From Sympetrum striolatum (taxonomy: Eukaryota > Arthropoda > Insecta > Odonata > Libellulidae), in NCBI GenBank assembly GCA_947579665.1, contig OX388349.1:42603854-42667853 (forward strand): a DNA stretch of 64,000 nucleotides, in the 5' to 3' direction. The notes below the pieces were generated by a model. It had not been told where the DNA came from. It saw nothing but the letters and a program-made list of their open reading frames with translations, and made no database searches. Shown piece after piece: positions 1 through 11,491 of this stretch; the stretch's first letter is position 1; each line of letters begins with the position of its first letter. The position numbers and the translations under genes are program-made.

Positions 1-2995
1 TTGCGGGAAATCACCCACAGAGAAGGGATTGAAAAAAACCCGCGAAAACACAGTAAAAATAACAATTAAGTATAGACAATAATAAAATTAAATACAGCAT
101 ATACATAAATCAATGAATTAACAGAAAAATGAAAATATTATTTATGACAATAGAAAAATATAACATTTACTAAAGTGAGAAAGAAAATGAGAAACAAAAA
201 TCACAGATATAATGAAATATCCCACTAATTAATATTCGTCAAAGAAAAAAAATAATAAAAAAACAAAGGTCAGCCAGCGGAGTCCGTCAACTTTTTCAAA
301 TTTATCTCAGCAGAAAGAGGGTGAGATGAACCTGAAAATGAAGATTGAAAGAAAGGGTAGATGAGATACATAGCTATTCAGATTTGAAAAAAACACAAAG
401 GAAGAGTATTGATTGGGTGCAACGACGATTTGAAGGAATGACGGACAGAGCTAAGGAGGTATTTGATGTTCTGACCGATAGAGTTTTTCAAAGATCTAAC
501 GTTTAAATGAAAATAAAGATGATTGTATTAATTTTGGTTGAGCAACTTCTTTCCAGTATTTTGCTCCGATGAGGAGAGATTTACTGCAAATTTCGGTTCT
601 ATGAATTGGTATCATGATTTTTCCAGTGGAACGAGTTCCGAGTATAAAGAGGAGAAACGTTGAATAATTAAAATATTTCTAAGAGGTGAAAGTTGGAGTA
701 TTAATAACACGATATCCTCAAATAAGAAGATTCTTTCTAATGCAGAACTTAAATCCAGCTCTTTCACTCATATACCTGAGAATTGGAAATTATTAAAACA
801 TTTATCCTCATTAGAGTAAAATATTTTATAACAGATATGCCGTGTGCTCTACTTCCCGGCAAATTTGTAAATCCATTCTACTATAAGACTTATCTAACTA
901 AATTTTACTATCCATGTTTTTGTATAAAAATTCATATAGGGGAAGATTGCCTTATTTGGACCATTATTTTATTTTCTTGTATATTTCCATTATTAATTCC
1001 TCAACCTCGAACTTCAATGCTGCATAATATTCTTCATAGTTTCTCATTTCATCCGTTAGTTTTATATTTGCAATATAGTACTCTTGATATGAATTAAGTG
1101 GAAAAAAACCGAACTAACGCTAATGCTCCAAATATCCATCTGATAATTCTAGACCTCCAACGGTAATTTCAGTTCATCAATCCTTTGAGGTTCGAGAAAT
1201 TATTACTTTTTATAATTAAAAGTTCATTAAATTACCTTCGGTGGTAACCATCCGTAATTCCTTCCCATTTAAATTTCTTCATTTTCTCTTGTCACAGACG
1301 ATCCCGGAGAAGGCCAAAAGAAAATCGTTCAGAGACGCCGCAAATCGAAACTGCTAAACATTTTCTCGGCACTCATACATTTTTTGCTCACTCGAAGTCC
1401 TTTCGGCATCCACCTTCGTGCGCAACTTGTCCCCGATAATAACTTAATAAGAAATTTCGTTCGGAAGACGTGTCACGAGCAGAAAACCCGGCAATTTTTC
1501 CATCGCCCCTCTTTTAATTCCGGGTCGGACCGCTAAGTGTCCTTCCTATTCGAGGAATATTTATCTCGCATCGGATGATAAGTTCCTGAAAGGAGTCCGT
1601 CGAATTTTAAACGAGCGGAATTTTCTCTCTCCGTGCTCTCGGAAGGAACTTATATTATGATTAGGAAATATGATTATAAATGCCGGCCAAAGAATGCTAA
1701 TGGAGACACGTAAGCGCCTACCGCTTTGCTCACTCCCCGTCCTTTTCCTTACGTGCACGGGCTATTCTCTCGTCTCTTTTATGTTACTACCCGGGCTGGT
1801 ATCCCTTGCCTTTGCCTCTTCCTCTTTCCTTCGATAAAACAGGTAGAATCTCTGACTCTTTCTGATCGGAATCTATTGCAAAGTAATACCTTCTTCTCTT
1901 GAAACACACACTTATGTACTTAACTTAAGTTATGAGTATACTTCCATCGAGGATCACTAATGTTTGCTTCAGAGGAAGCCTAACCTTCCCTTTCCATAAG
2001 AAATTATTGGAGCGGTTTGGTAATAGATACAACTCCACATAAACTGAAATAGCCTGCTATATGATAGAGGAGCTAATTCTGGTTACTTTTATTAATAAAA
2101 ATATGTATATACTTGTATTTCTGTAATAATTTCTTATGAAAGTTTCAGCTCGATTTACTTATTAAACAAAAATATTACTTGAATCACTTTTCTTTATAAT
2201 TCAACTCAGTCTTACTTCATGACGTAAATGCTATTTCTGTACTACTTAATAAGTTAAATAATACAGACTCTCTATGTGTAATATAAGAGTTATTCCAAAT
2301 TTAATTCCGCCATTCGCTATTCCTAAAAATTTCAGTTGGAAATAACATAAGGTTCGGTGCCCTTTTAGCCACCATCCTAAGTAGATAAAACAGGGCTCAG
2401 CCAGAATTTAACCCAACATCACTTCAAACAAGTACAAACCGCTTAATTGGACAATCGACACCCCATATTCAGTGGAATATTAATCTTAAACATTAACTAA
2501 TAGTGATGTTTCATCAGCAATTCTCTCTAAAATTAGTCTGACATGAAAAAGAGCTATCTCGATACTTATTCTCTCTCACAGCATGATTTTTTTGAGTAAT
2601 TTTTGATCAATGTAAAGGAATGATGATTACATACCGCATTGTAAAGACAAGCAATGTCTTCTTTAACATCCATGCAAAATATTATTTTTCATTCAATCCA
2701 AATTCAAAATTTCAAGGAATATGTGGAGAATAGTTATATTTCCGTTACCTCGAGGAGATTATCTATACGCCTCAATCTAAGTTAGAATACGAAATAACTC
2801 ACAAAATCACCTCAAGACAGGCCCAAAGAAGATGTTTGCGTCATGAATAATCAATTTTTCGCCGGAGAATTCAGGTCCATCCTAATTCAATCCCCCTATC
2901 CACCTCTTTCCGCGTATCTTATTTATTTCACCATCCTCACCTCTATTTCCCCTCATATTTCTGCTCCTTTTGCTTATCTCCAATCTCTGTTCTCG
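1..2995. other. AT-rich intergenic or intronic DNA
   Basis: This stretch is AT-rich and single-copy within the window. I see no exon, RNA gene or intact mobile element in it. Short open frames occur in several frames but all are brief, with compositions that follow the local base content. A slightly GC-richer patch at about 1250-1780 has no recognisable coding signal. Confidence 0.6.
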
Positions 2996-3004
2996 CTTAT
3001 TCCC

Positions 3005-4862
3005 CGTTTCCTCTCCTTTTTATAAGCATCTATAAACCTTTATTCGTCCACATCTTTTCTAATCTACATTCTATTCCCGCCTTGCTTCCAATTCCTCCCT
3101 CTCATTAATAATCCTCTCCTTTCTCTTTTAGAGTACGTCTCCCTCCTCCTTTCGCTGCAAGACTCTGCAAAAAGTACCTAAAATGTTACTGAGTAAGAGG
3201 TGAAATCTATACTAAGTGCATCGTTGATGAAGAAATTCGTACAAATGATGTAAATGAAGAATGACTTAACACAGGAAAGCGTGGAACTTAACCCAAGGTT
3301 GTGCAAGAAGAGAAAAATAGTAACTTAATGGAGACCTTCGAGCAATAAGCCCGAGTAATAATAAATAGTATGTATGTAAATCGCCAGAAGTTGATTTTTT
3401 AATGATGGTTCTTATAAATTGACAAAAGCAACCAATCGATCGTCATAATACCTTCTCTGTTAATTTCCTTCACGCATTTTCTGAAAAAATTAAACTAAAC
3501 TTTGACCACGTCAGTCAGTTAAGTGACGAAATATTTTGATTTTAATTGAAATACTATCGAGTTATACTGAAATAGTGTTTGTGGTAGAAATAAATGTCAG
3601 TCACCTTTTCCCTTCCATTTTATAAGCATCTATAAACCTTCCTCATTCGTCCACATCTCTTCTAATCTACATTCTATTCCCACCTTACTTCCAATTCCTC
3701 CCTCTCATTAATAATCCCCTCCTTTCTCTTTTAGAGTACCTCTCCCTCCTCCTCTCCCCTCCCATTCCTCTTTCGCATCTAATATAAAACGATAAACGAT
3801 GGTCCCTCTCATACCAAACAGATTGCCAAAACTGTAATGATGTTCCCCGTCGTCCGTCAGTTGATATCTCGTGTTAATAAGTAAGGATTTCTTCGATGGG
3901 CTCGAGCTCGCTTTTTTATGCCTTGTTCCGTGTCTTTCAGTCCTTTGCGTGATAAATATGCTAAAGAGCCTCTTAGCATCCCGCATTAACCGATTCTCAC
4001 CCTAATACGCTTTAAATATTAGGAAATTGCGTCGAAGTAAACGCCGGCGACGGATTTTTTCGAGGAATTAAGCGGACCAATTTGGGCTTTTTGCGAGAAG
4101 ATTGCGCAAAAAATGTGTTTCTAACAAGGTCTGGTTATTCCTTCCAGATTTATTTTGGCGTCGAGACGGTACAATTTCGAAAACTCGATGATTGGCCTGT
4201 TACCGGGGGAGATTGAAGGCAAGGAACGGAATTGTGTACAGGAATGGTTTTTTGCCAAGTTTGAATTTCTGCATAAAAACGGCCTCATCTCTCTCGACTG
4301 ACGCTAACCAGCGTGATTTGGTTCGTCTCGGCCGATACACTTTAGGCTGATGGATGCACTAGTAGGGTAATGGCTTAATCGGTGCCTTGGTCCATTGGTT
4401 GTTGATTAGGCAAGAAATTCAATCAGGAGAGAGTCGTTTGATTAATCGTTACTTTCGTTACCCGTGTCGTAGTTAAGCTTCAAGACTGTCAGCAAAAAGG
4501 ATTCAAAATTTTACTATTTAAGGGGTGAAATCTATACTAAGTGCATCCCCGATGAAGACATTCTTAACTAAGTGGAGACCTTTAAGCAATAAGCCCATAA
4601 GTATGATGTATGCAATATACATTAGATTGATTTTTGGTGATGATTATTTGTGTACTCGATATTCTACAACCAATCAACTATCATTATATCTTTATTGCTT
4701 AATTTCTTTAGGCGTTTCCAGGAATATGCTGACCAGAAACCTATACTACTACACAGACACTATAGCACACAGTAGATACATAAGCTCGATGATGGAATAT
4801 TTTAATTTGAATTAAAATATCAACGAATAATTATTAAGTAGTGTCTGTGGTAGCAATGGATA
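3005..4862. repeat. Old ~1.2 kb tandem duplication, one copy internally deleted
   Basis: Two separate blocks recur here in the same order. Block A, a pyrimidine-rich 150 bp segment at about 3010-3160, recurs at about 3610-3755 with few differences, including the shared string TATAAGCATCTATAAACC. Block B at about 3163-3605 recurs at about 4483-4862, more diverged but sharing GGTGAAATCTATACTAAGTG and the phrase around GTGTTTGTGGTAG / GTGTCTGTGGTAG. The layout A-B-A'-X-B' is explained most simply by a tandem duplication of A-X-B followed by loss of X (about 3756-4480 in the second copy) from the first copy. The mechanism is inferred; the shared blocks are seen directly. No protein is encoded. 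Confidence 0.75.
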
Positions 4863-5380
4863 TGATTTCCTCATTTATTGGTTATTTCTAAAATAAATGC
4901 CAATGAGTCAATGATAAATATATGGGTGTAGTTTATCCATATTCCTGCATATCTATTTATTTCTACTAAAAGGAGCCTTATAATGTACCTACGCTGTAAA
5001 TTATGTTTTATGTAATCAGACGAAATGTAGCTTGAGTGATGGCGCAGATGTAACAAAAGTATAGAATTCATCACAATTTCCAGTCTTCTATTAAAAAGAA
5101 TTAAAGTTTCTAAAATTTATATTTTCCTGTCTCGGCAAGAAAAAAGTTAGCATGCTATTTTTGGAACACAGGTTCAGAGTCAAAATTGATGTCACAGCAA
5201 TAATGCTTTTCGTCATCATTTATAGACATTAATCTCTCCGGAATTGACCGATAAGGACTCTTGAAGGGGCGCTCGCAGATAAATAAATAAGAGCAAAGTA
5301 GAATTCGTTGTATTCAAACATCGTCAAAATTATTCGAAAGACCACATGGACATAATAAATTTCCGCCACTGAAGGTTTGT
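4863..5380. other. AT-rich single-copy stretch
   Basis: I see no gene, repeat or RNA structure here. A polypyrimidine/AT composition dominates. Confidence 0.5.
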
Positions 5381-6300
5381 TAACGTTGACCGTGCCAGCG
5401 AGGAAGTAGATCCGTTGGCACTGATGTGCTTCAATTTAACATAAGGGATGGAAACGAAGGAGACTGGGCAAACCGGAACAAGCATCTCATCTCATCGGAA
5501 CGGATCGAAATTTCGAATGGGAATCGCCCGAACCTCAACGAACCAAAATAGGGAAAGGTTTACGTTCGGAAGAACCTCTCGATAATACAGACTCCTTGAA
5601 GCCGCGCACGGACTTTTTTCCTCCCATTCAGCCCTCAACCCTTCCCATACCCATCAACCCTTTGGCCCGTTTAATATGCTAATTCCCTCCCTTCACCATC
5701 TTCCGACAAAACCCCTTTTACCTCCGGCCCTCAAATTCCAACCCCCTCCACGGGTCTTATCATGAAAAACGACCCCCTTCTCGAACGACCCACCCCTGCT
5801 TCTTCCATCCTCCTTTTCAACTTCATCCCCGGCATTCATTCCCCCAAACCCTTCCAACCCCTTCGCCCTTATCTACTGCGTTCATCCCAACCCCGATCCT
5901 CCTTTTCATGGCATCAGCTGCATAGTGAAGCAGGGGGAGAGATATCGAGGTTTTCGGTGGGGATTTTTCTACCGGCTTAAAGTGGAAAGGTTAGCGTGTC
6001 TTCCGAGAGAGGCCGGTTGTTTTGTTTCCTGGTTGCACCGTGTGTGCTGTGGGGATATGCAGATGGGTGATGCAGCGAGTGGTAGGCGGAAGGGGAGTGG
6101 TTTCTCCCTTTGAGGAGGATCTTAGATGGGAGTTTAAGGGAGAGGAATTGAGATATGGCTCGTGCTGCAGTTTTAAAGGTGTCTGAGGGACGCGTCACCG
6201 GAGGCTCGCGAATAGATTTGTCGGTGGGATTTGCATGAGACTATTCTGCCGCGTCGAACCGTTCGGAGGATTTAATCCGATGAATGACGATCCTCGTAGC
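5381..6300. other. GC-richer island with C-rich tract, no gene recognised
   Basis: The base composition rises in G and C relative to both flanks. A strongly C/T-rich tract runs at about 5600-5900, followed by a mixed CpG-containing stretch to about 6300. The short open frames here (such as 5762-5980) are proline- and leucine-rich products of the C-rich tract and match no family I recognise. The block could be regulatory or an unrecognised exon, but nothing in it decides between these. Confidence 0.4.
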
Positions 6301-6317
6301 GATGCATTTTATATGGA

Positions 6318-7260
6318 GTCTGTTCCCTGTTACGATATCTATCTGCAAGATAATATCTTGAGGAAATCGATTCCGCATTCCAAATGGATATAAATCATCG
6401 ATTATCGACTCGAGAAAGCGCTCCGATTTGTACTTACACGTAATTTTGGCCGTATAAGTTAATCATACATTGCAATATAAACTTGAATATTATAAAAACT
6501 TGAATTATAATTCATGGAATCAGCAAATATCCTGTGAACAATATATCTATCCATTCATTGTCTATATAATCACCACACTTTGGATTAGCTGAACGTTTTT
6601 CATCTACAAGTTTTCAACCAATTTTACAACTAAATAAATTGTTAATAAATAAAATTAATTATAAATAATTATAATAAATTTTATATTATGCCCATTACCT
6701 ATTACAATATCTATCTGCAAGTCAATATCCCGAGGAAATCGTTTCCGCATCCCAATCGATATAAATCATTGATAATCGACCCAAGAAACCACCTCGATTT
6801 GTACTTGCATGTAATGTAAGCCTTACGAGTGAATCTTATCCTACGATATAAATTTAAAGATTAGAAAAACTTGAATTATAATCCTCGGATTTAGCAAATT
6901 TTATATGAGTAGTTCCTGTACCCATTAAATGAGAAAAGATTAAGATACTGGTTATGGTTTCTGAGACGTTCTGTTCTTAATTTTGAAGTATCGATATTAC
7001 TGCACATATGGCTTAGAATTAATGTTAGCTGCACGAGTTAATCATATCTTACGATATAAACTTAGTCAGTGGCAGAATATAATTATAAAAACTTGAATTA
7101 TAATTCATTGATTTAACAAATTTTTGTGGGTAATATAGATATCCATTCATTGAGTAAAAAATGGAGATGTCATTGGTTATAGCCATTGAGACGTTACATA
7201 TTCATATAAGAGTAGGGATACTATTGCACTTTGGATTATCTGAACCTTTTACTTCTATTT
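6318..7260. repeat. Three-copy diverged tandem repeat, unit up to ~370 bp
   Basis: Copy one starts near 6318 and copy two near 6690, about 371 bp later. They share the run CTATCTGCAAG followed by GAGGAAATCG and later AAAACTTGAATTATAAT. A third, 5'-shortened copy starts near 7030 and shares GAGTTAATCATAT and AAAACTTGAATTATAATTCA. All three continue into a GGATTAGCTGAAC-like segment (6580-6610, 7005-7015, 7228-7240). The copies differ at many positions, so the array is old. No coding potential is seen. Confidence 0.8.
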
Positions 7261-10130
7261 CAAAAGTGAATTTTTCAGGTCCATCCTACACTACAATTGT
7301 GTTGTAGAAATAATGTAACCCATAGAGAAAAATATTAACTCTGTCTGAGATATTTCCCTGAGTTACAGTACGACAAGCACTTTAGTAAAGTCCTCAGTCT
7401 TTTCATGAATGTATAAGTTGACCAGGTAGCAATAATAATTGATCTGCATTCACGAAAGTAAAGTTATAAAAGCAAGTTTCTCAAATTTTATTTCCAATAA
7501 ATTTATTACATTTGAAAAGTTCATAGATACGAATGACATGCTTGCCTTATCCCTTATCGATTATCTAAAGACATTTCTCGCTACTAATCACTGTAAATAC
7601 TTCAAAATGTACTTAAACCTAGACCATAAGTGGTAGGAATTACTGTGTTTATAAATTTATTTCAGTGTCATCAAAATGTGAATGTCATGATAAAATTGGT
7701 TAATATCAACATAACATTCTTAAATTTGTCTATAACATACGACATTTCTTTAGCCTAATAATTGTATTGAAATCACTAGCTGAATTGAGAGAGACTTTTT
7801 ACAATTCGAACATAGAAATGATTCTCCATGTACTCTAAAATTCCAAAGGAAGATCCGTAAGAATTCGGCGAGATAGCTTCATCCCGCCTAGAGAAACCTA
7901 TTAAGCGTTGTACGAGGTAAGTTAAGACGCATAGGTTTGGCTTCCTCAACAGTCCGCGCACTTCCCCTTTCCTATGGCCTTGCGCTAGTGTTTTGAAAGC
8001 GGTCGGAAGGAGGAGGAACAGGAAGGAAAAGGTCTTACGGCGGCCGATCGATGTAATGGTGTGAGGTAAAGAAAGCAGACGAAGCCTTGCGCTGCGAAGC
8101 AGATGATTCGGATGAGGGGGAGATAAATAAAAGACGTGTGCGAGGGCACGCTCCTGATGCGATAGGCTTGTTCTCCCTGATATTCTCTGTTACTTAACCG
8201 TAGAAGTGGATGTGACGTAAAGTTTCGTAATAGAATGAAGTCCTTCAAGAGCCCACTCGGTCAAGTGAGTGCCTATCATTTCGCTGCAAGTGTTTGGTTT
8301 CGTGAGTCCAAATAACTTCATTTCCTGCCATTATTATCTGGAGGAACCAATGTAATCGCTAATCGGGGCTTTATCAAATGTTTTCTAATACTTTTCCTAC
8401 TCTATTGAAGATTATACTGTTAGATTGAACCATATTTTCCAGCCTGAACCTCATAAAATTCAGTTGTTCATTACTGAATAGGTTTCGATCGTCTGGAACG
8501 ATCTCTCAATGTTCTCTGGCTCGATTGTTAAAACGTGGGCAAGTTTAGATAAATTTTATGTATCAATGCATTTACGGAAGGAACAGTTACCGTGGTTTCT
8601 GAGCATAAACACCGACATCAGGACGTTTCTCCTAAATCTGTGTTTAAAGTAACAAAGAGTCAAGTTTGGATCAAACAATAAGTAATTATTGAACACTCGA
8701 AAAATCTTTTTTATAATCTAACACAATCAAGTCATTTACATTTTCAAAAGAATGGAATGGCTAATTATTAACATTTATCTAATGTTGTGAATTTATATTG
8801 CTCTGTCTATCTATTGGAGTCTGTCTGAATAGCCTGATTCAAATGAATCCGACGAGTTTAAGGTGCAGATATTTTGATGATAAGGTTTCTATTGAACTTA
8901 TATTATCTACTTGTTTTCTATTAAGGAGTTTCAAACTTCATCGTGAGGTATTAATGTAATTTTGTAATGAATCTTCGATTTAATAAGTTGAATTTTATGT
9001 ATATATGTAAAAGAAAATTGAATGTATCAAAATTAAAAACAGATTAGAAGGATAGGCTCCCTTCGTTGCGTGAAAATCAATGCTGAACATAAAATGATGT
9101 GCAAACTTCGTGTGTATCACCAGGTTGGGGGTTTGGCTGCCCCTGAAGCGTATGCAACCCGAATGACTCCCCTCCGCCGTCAGCTGCAGCTTGCTTTCCG
9201 AGAAATCTTTTTCATCGTCTGCAGGTCCTAATTTCCGAGCTGTTTGTAAGTTTACGAGAAAAAACGAGTCATTAAGCAAACGGTTATCGATCATAACCCG
9301 CTTATTCCAGTAATTTTACTTCACCTATTTCCTTAAATCTTAACGATAGAACTTAGCGAACTCTTATGGTCTTTTGTTCATAATCTGAAAGTAATTAGAT
9401 AAATTTTACTTACTACTAATGCCTCATGGCATCGAGTTATTTCTTTGAAGAATTACAAAGGCTAGTTATAAAATTATATGTCTCTATATATATTGCTGAC
9501 TTTCACAGCAATAGTTTATTGAATCTCGTATGGCTAAATTGTCTCACCCTCCTTAGATATTGCCTTCTTCTGCTATCTTATAGGACATTTATATTCTTAT
9601 ACGATGAAGAAAGCTTTGTTGAAAATTCTTATGAGATGCATTTAGGATTGATATGCATTTTGGGTATTAGAAATATAAGTCTCAAAGAGTTCTGATTCTC
9701 GGCAACTACTTATCTTATAAATAAAATAAATAGTAAACCTAAAATTATTCACATGATAATTTGTTACCGCAATGTTAAATACTTATGTGATTCAACTTAA
9801 GATGAAAACATATTGTTGTGATGTTCAATGAGCGAAGGAATATGTAACGACAGGCATTGCGATTTCGTGTACATAACTTATCAATTGATATAAAAATCAA
9901 ACTGAATTTACTTTTAAATAGAATATCAAAACAAGTACATCATAATAAAAGTAAATTATAATAATAATAGTAAAGTTTCTTTCATTGGATAGGTAAAAGA
10001 AGAATTCAAAGTAAACGAATAGGTATTAAATATTAAAATAATGTAAACAGATGTATATTTTCCTACTCATACAATATCTCGGGAGCCTCCGTGGATTTTA
10101 TCAAATATTAAAATATGAAACGAAATGTAA
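7261..10130. other. AT-rich intergenic or intronic DNA
   Basis: The stretch is mostly AT-rich and unique in the window. A GC-richer patch at about 7900-8280 has open frames on the minus strand that resemble no known family. I see no RNA gene or mobile element. Confidence 0.5.
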
Positions 10131-10134
10131 GTAT

Positions 10135-10167
10135 ACTTATATGTGGTTTATAATACCACATATAAGT
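10135..10167. repeat. Perfect 13-bp hairpin
   Basis: The arms ACTTATATGTGGT (10135-10147) and ACCACATATAAGT (10155-10167) are perfect reverse complements around a 7-base loop. No run of T follows immediately, so it is not an obvious RNA terminator. It may be the relic of a small inverted-repeat transposon. Confidence 0.85.
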
Positions 10168-10189
10168 AGTTCATATTCATCTGAATTTT

Positions 10190-10960
10190 GAATTATGCAG
10201 AAGTCGTACCTCTCGCTAGAATCATGGATCCTCAAAGCAGCTACTTTAAACCTTTTCTTTCCCTCCTTGATATCAAACCCCTCTTCCTATATCGTCCCAA
10301 AGCTTACCCCCGAATTAATGCACGATTTGAGCTTCAAATCCACGGCAAGCGGACCTCTTCCACGCCCGGAATATTCAGCACGAGCACCATTCCCGTTCGA
10401 TTCCAAGTCTCACTTAATCCCGCAACCACCGCTCGGGCACAAAGCTCTTAAACGCGACCCCGAAAAAAAGATTCCGACTTGCACCTGGCGTCCGAATATG
10501 CATTAAAATATAAGCGTCGGAGCATCTCCGGATATTTTTCCGCATTTCCCCGTGCAAAGGGCACGCGAAGCACACGCCACCACAAAGCATCCTTAGGAAT
10601 GGGACGGGTGTGCAACAGGCTGTTGTAGGATTTCAGGGGGATGCGGAAGGGGACGTAGGGCCAAGGGGGAGTAATTGGTACGGAGAGAATGAGGGCGGGC
10701 GAGTGCATGTGTGTGTGCTGTTGTTTGGGACGAATCTGCGTCCAGCGTGGGGTGAGCGGACGGCTGTGAGCACGCATTCCAGTTCTCGACGAATGGGAAT
10801 TTCGGTGACGACAAGGGGTTGGTTGAGTGACGTCACTGGGGACTGGTTTCGATTCGGGATTTCGCCTTTGTTCGAGAGTGACCTGTGTCCACCCGTCCTA
10901 GCTGACACCGGAAAATTATTTTCGGAATCTAGTTTTACGGGCGCTAGCCAGTACCGGTTT
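10190..10960. other. GC-richer island with overlapping open frames, no gene recognised
   Basis: This is one of the most GC- and CpG-rich blocks of the first 12 kb, and it has open frames on both strands, the longest at 10610-11137 (+). The predicted proteins do not resemble a family I know. The frames overlap on both strands, as expected when stop codons are rare because of composition rather than selection. A regulatory island or an unrecognised first exon remains possible. Confidence 0.4.
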
Positions 10961-11122
10961 AAGTGCATAATTCAACAATTACTTATCAGAGACGCTCCAT
11001 GCCTAGGTAACGGGATAGAAGGCTTGTTGCAAATGGCTATTAATAAACGAAAGCAACAAATAATCAAAATCGTCTTTTATGTTACGAAAACTCCAACAAG
11101 GTTTACAGATAAATATCTATTA

Positions 11123-11166
11123 TTAATTATATGTTAATTATGCGTTAATTATATGTTAAATGTATC
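11123..11166. repeat. 11-bp short tandem repeat, about 4 copies
   Basis: Units of 11 bp repeat as TTAATTATATG, TTAATTATGCG, TTAATTATATG and a degenerate fourth, TTAAATGTATC. The array ends exactly where the target-site duplication of the neighbouring SINE begins. Confidence 0.8.
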
Positions 11167-11323
11167 TGTTAAATAATCGTAGTAGTAGTAGTATTGTTAA
11201 AAGTGCTTCGACAGCTCAGGTCATTTCTCACATTGGCTCCCACCGGGAATCGAACCCGGGACCGCTTTCACCAAAGGCAAACGCGCTGTCCACATGAATA
11301 TCCGGGAGCCCTGTTAATTAATC
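11166..11323 (-). mobile_element. tRNA-derived SINE, nearly intact, with target-site duplications
   Basis: The element body runs from 11310 down to 11179 on the minus strand. Its head (11310-11235) is tRNA-like: the first seven bases GGCTCCC pair perfectly with GGGAGCC at its 3' end. The T arm is CCGGG-TTCGATT-CCCGG, with a perfect RNA polymerase III B box GGTTCGATTCC. The A box is less well kept. A short body follows and then a GTA-type microsatellite tail (about 11179-11195). Imperfect 13-bp direct repeats, CTGTTAAATAATC (11166-11178) and CTGTTAATTAATC (11311-11323), flank it and look like the target-site duplication made at insertion by a LINE. One extra base between T stem and acceptor stem, and the tail, argue against a functional tRNA gene. 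A diverged relative lies at 41036-41172. Confidence 0.87.
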
Positions 11324-11358
11324 TTTCCTTACAAATAAATGCTCGTATTTCGGAAATT

Positions 11359-11491
11359 GGGTAAGGTAATTTTGCACGAGAAGGCGTGCCGGAACATAGA
11401 ACAGTGTTCCGGTGGGATAGCTCAACGGGCAGAGCACCTGACCGAATCGGGAGACACGGGTTCAATTCACCGGTTCCGTCGGACTATTTTT
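11359..11491 (+). mobile_element. tRNA-like SINE copy (family 2) with upstream module
   Basis: A tRNA-like segment at about 11411-11482 carries an A box TAGCTCAACGGG (11418-11429) and a B box GGTTCAATTC (11459-11468), followed by TTTTT (11487-11491), a possible RNA polymerase III stop. The anticodon loop is short by about two bases and the acceptor stem does not pair well, so it is not a working tRNA gene. About 30 bp upstream, at 11359-11389, lies the sequence GGTAATTTTGCACGAGAAGG. The same sequence sits upstream of the related copy at 37024-37217, so the repeat unit is longer than the tRNA part. It sits back to back with the minus-strand SINE ending at 11310. Confidence 0.75.

Noticed and set aside
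10610..11137. 175-codon open frame on the plus strand
   Set aside because: It lies in a GC-rich block that is open on the other strand as well, and the product resembles no family. It could be an exon, but nothing supports that.
11235..11310. A functional tRNA gene on the minus strand
   Set aside because: The clover-leaf has an extra base and a weak anticodon arm. The sequence continues into a SINE body and tail with target-site duplications, so an SINE is the better reading.
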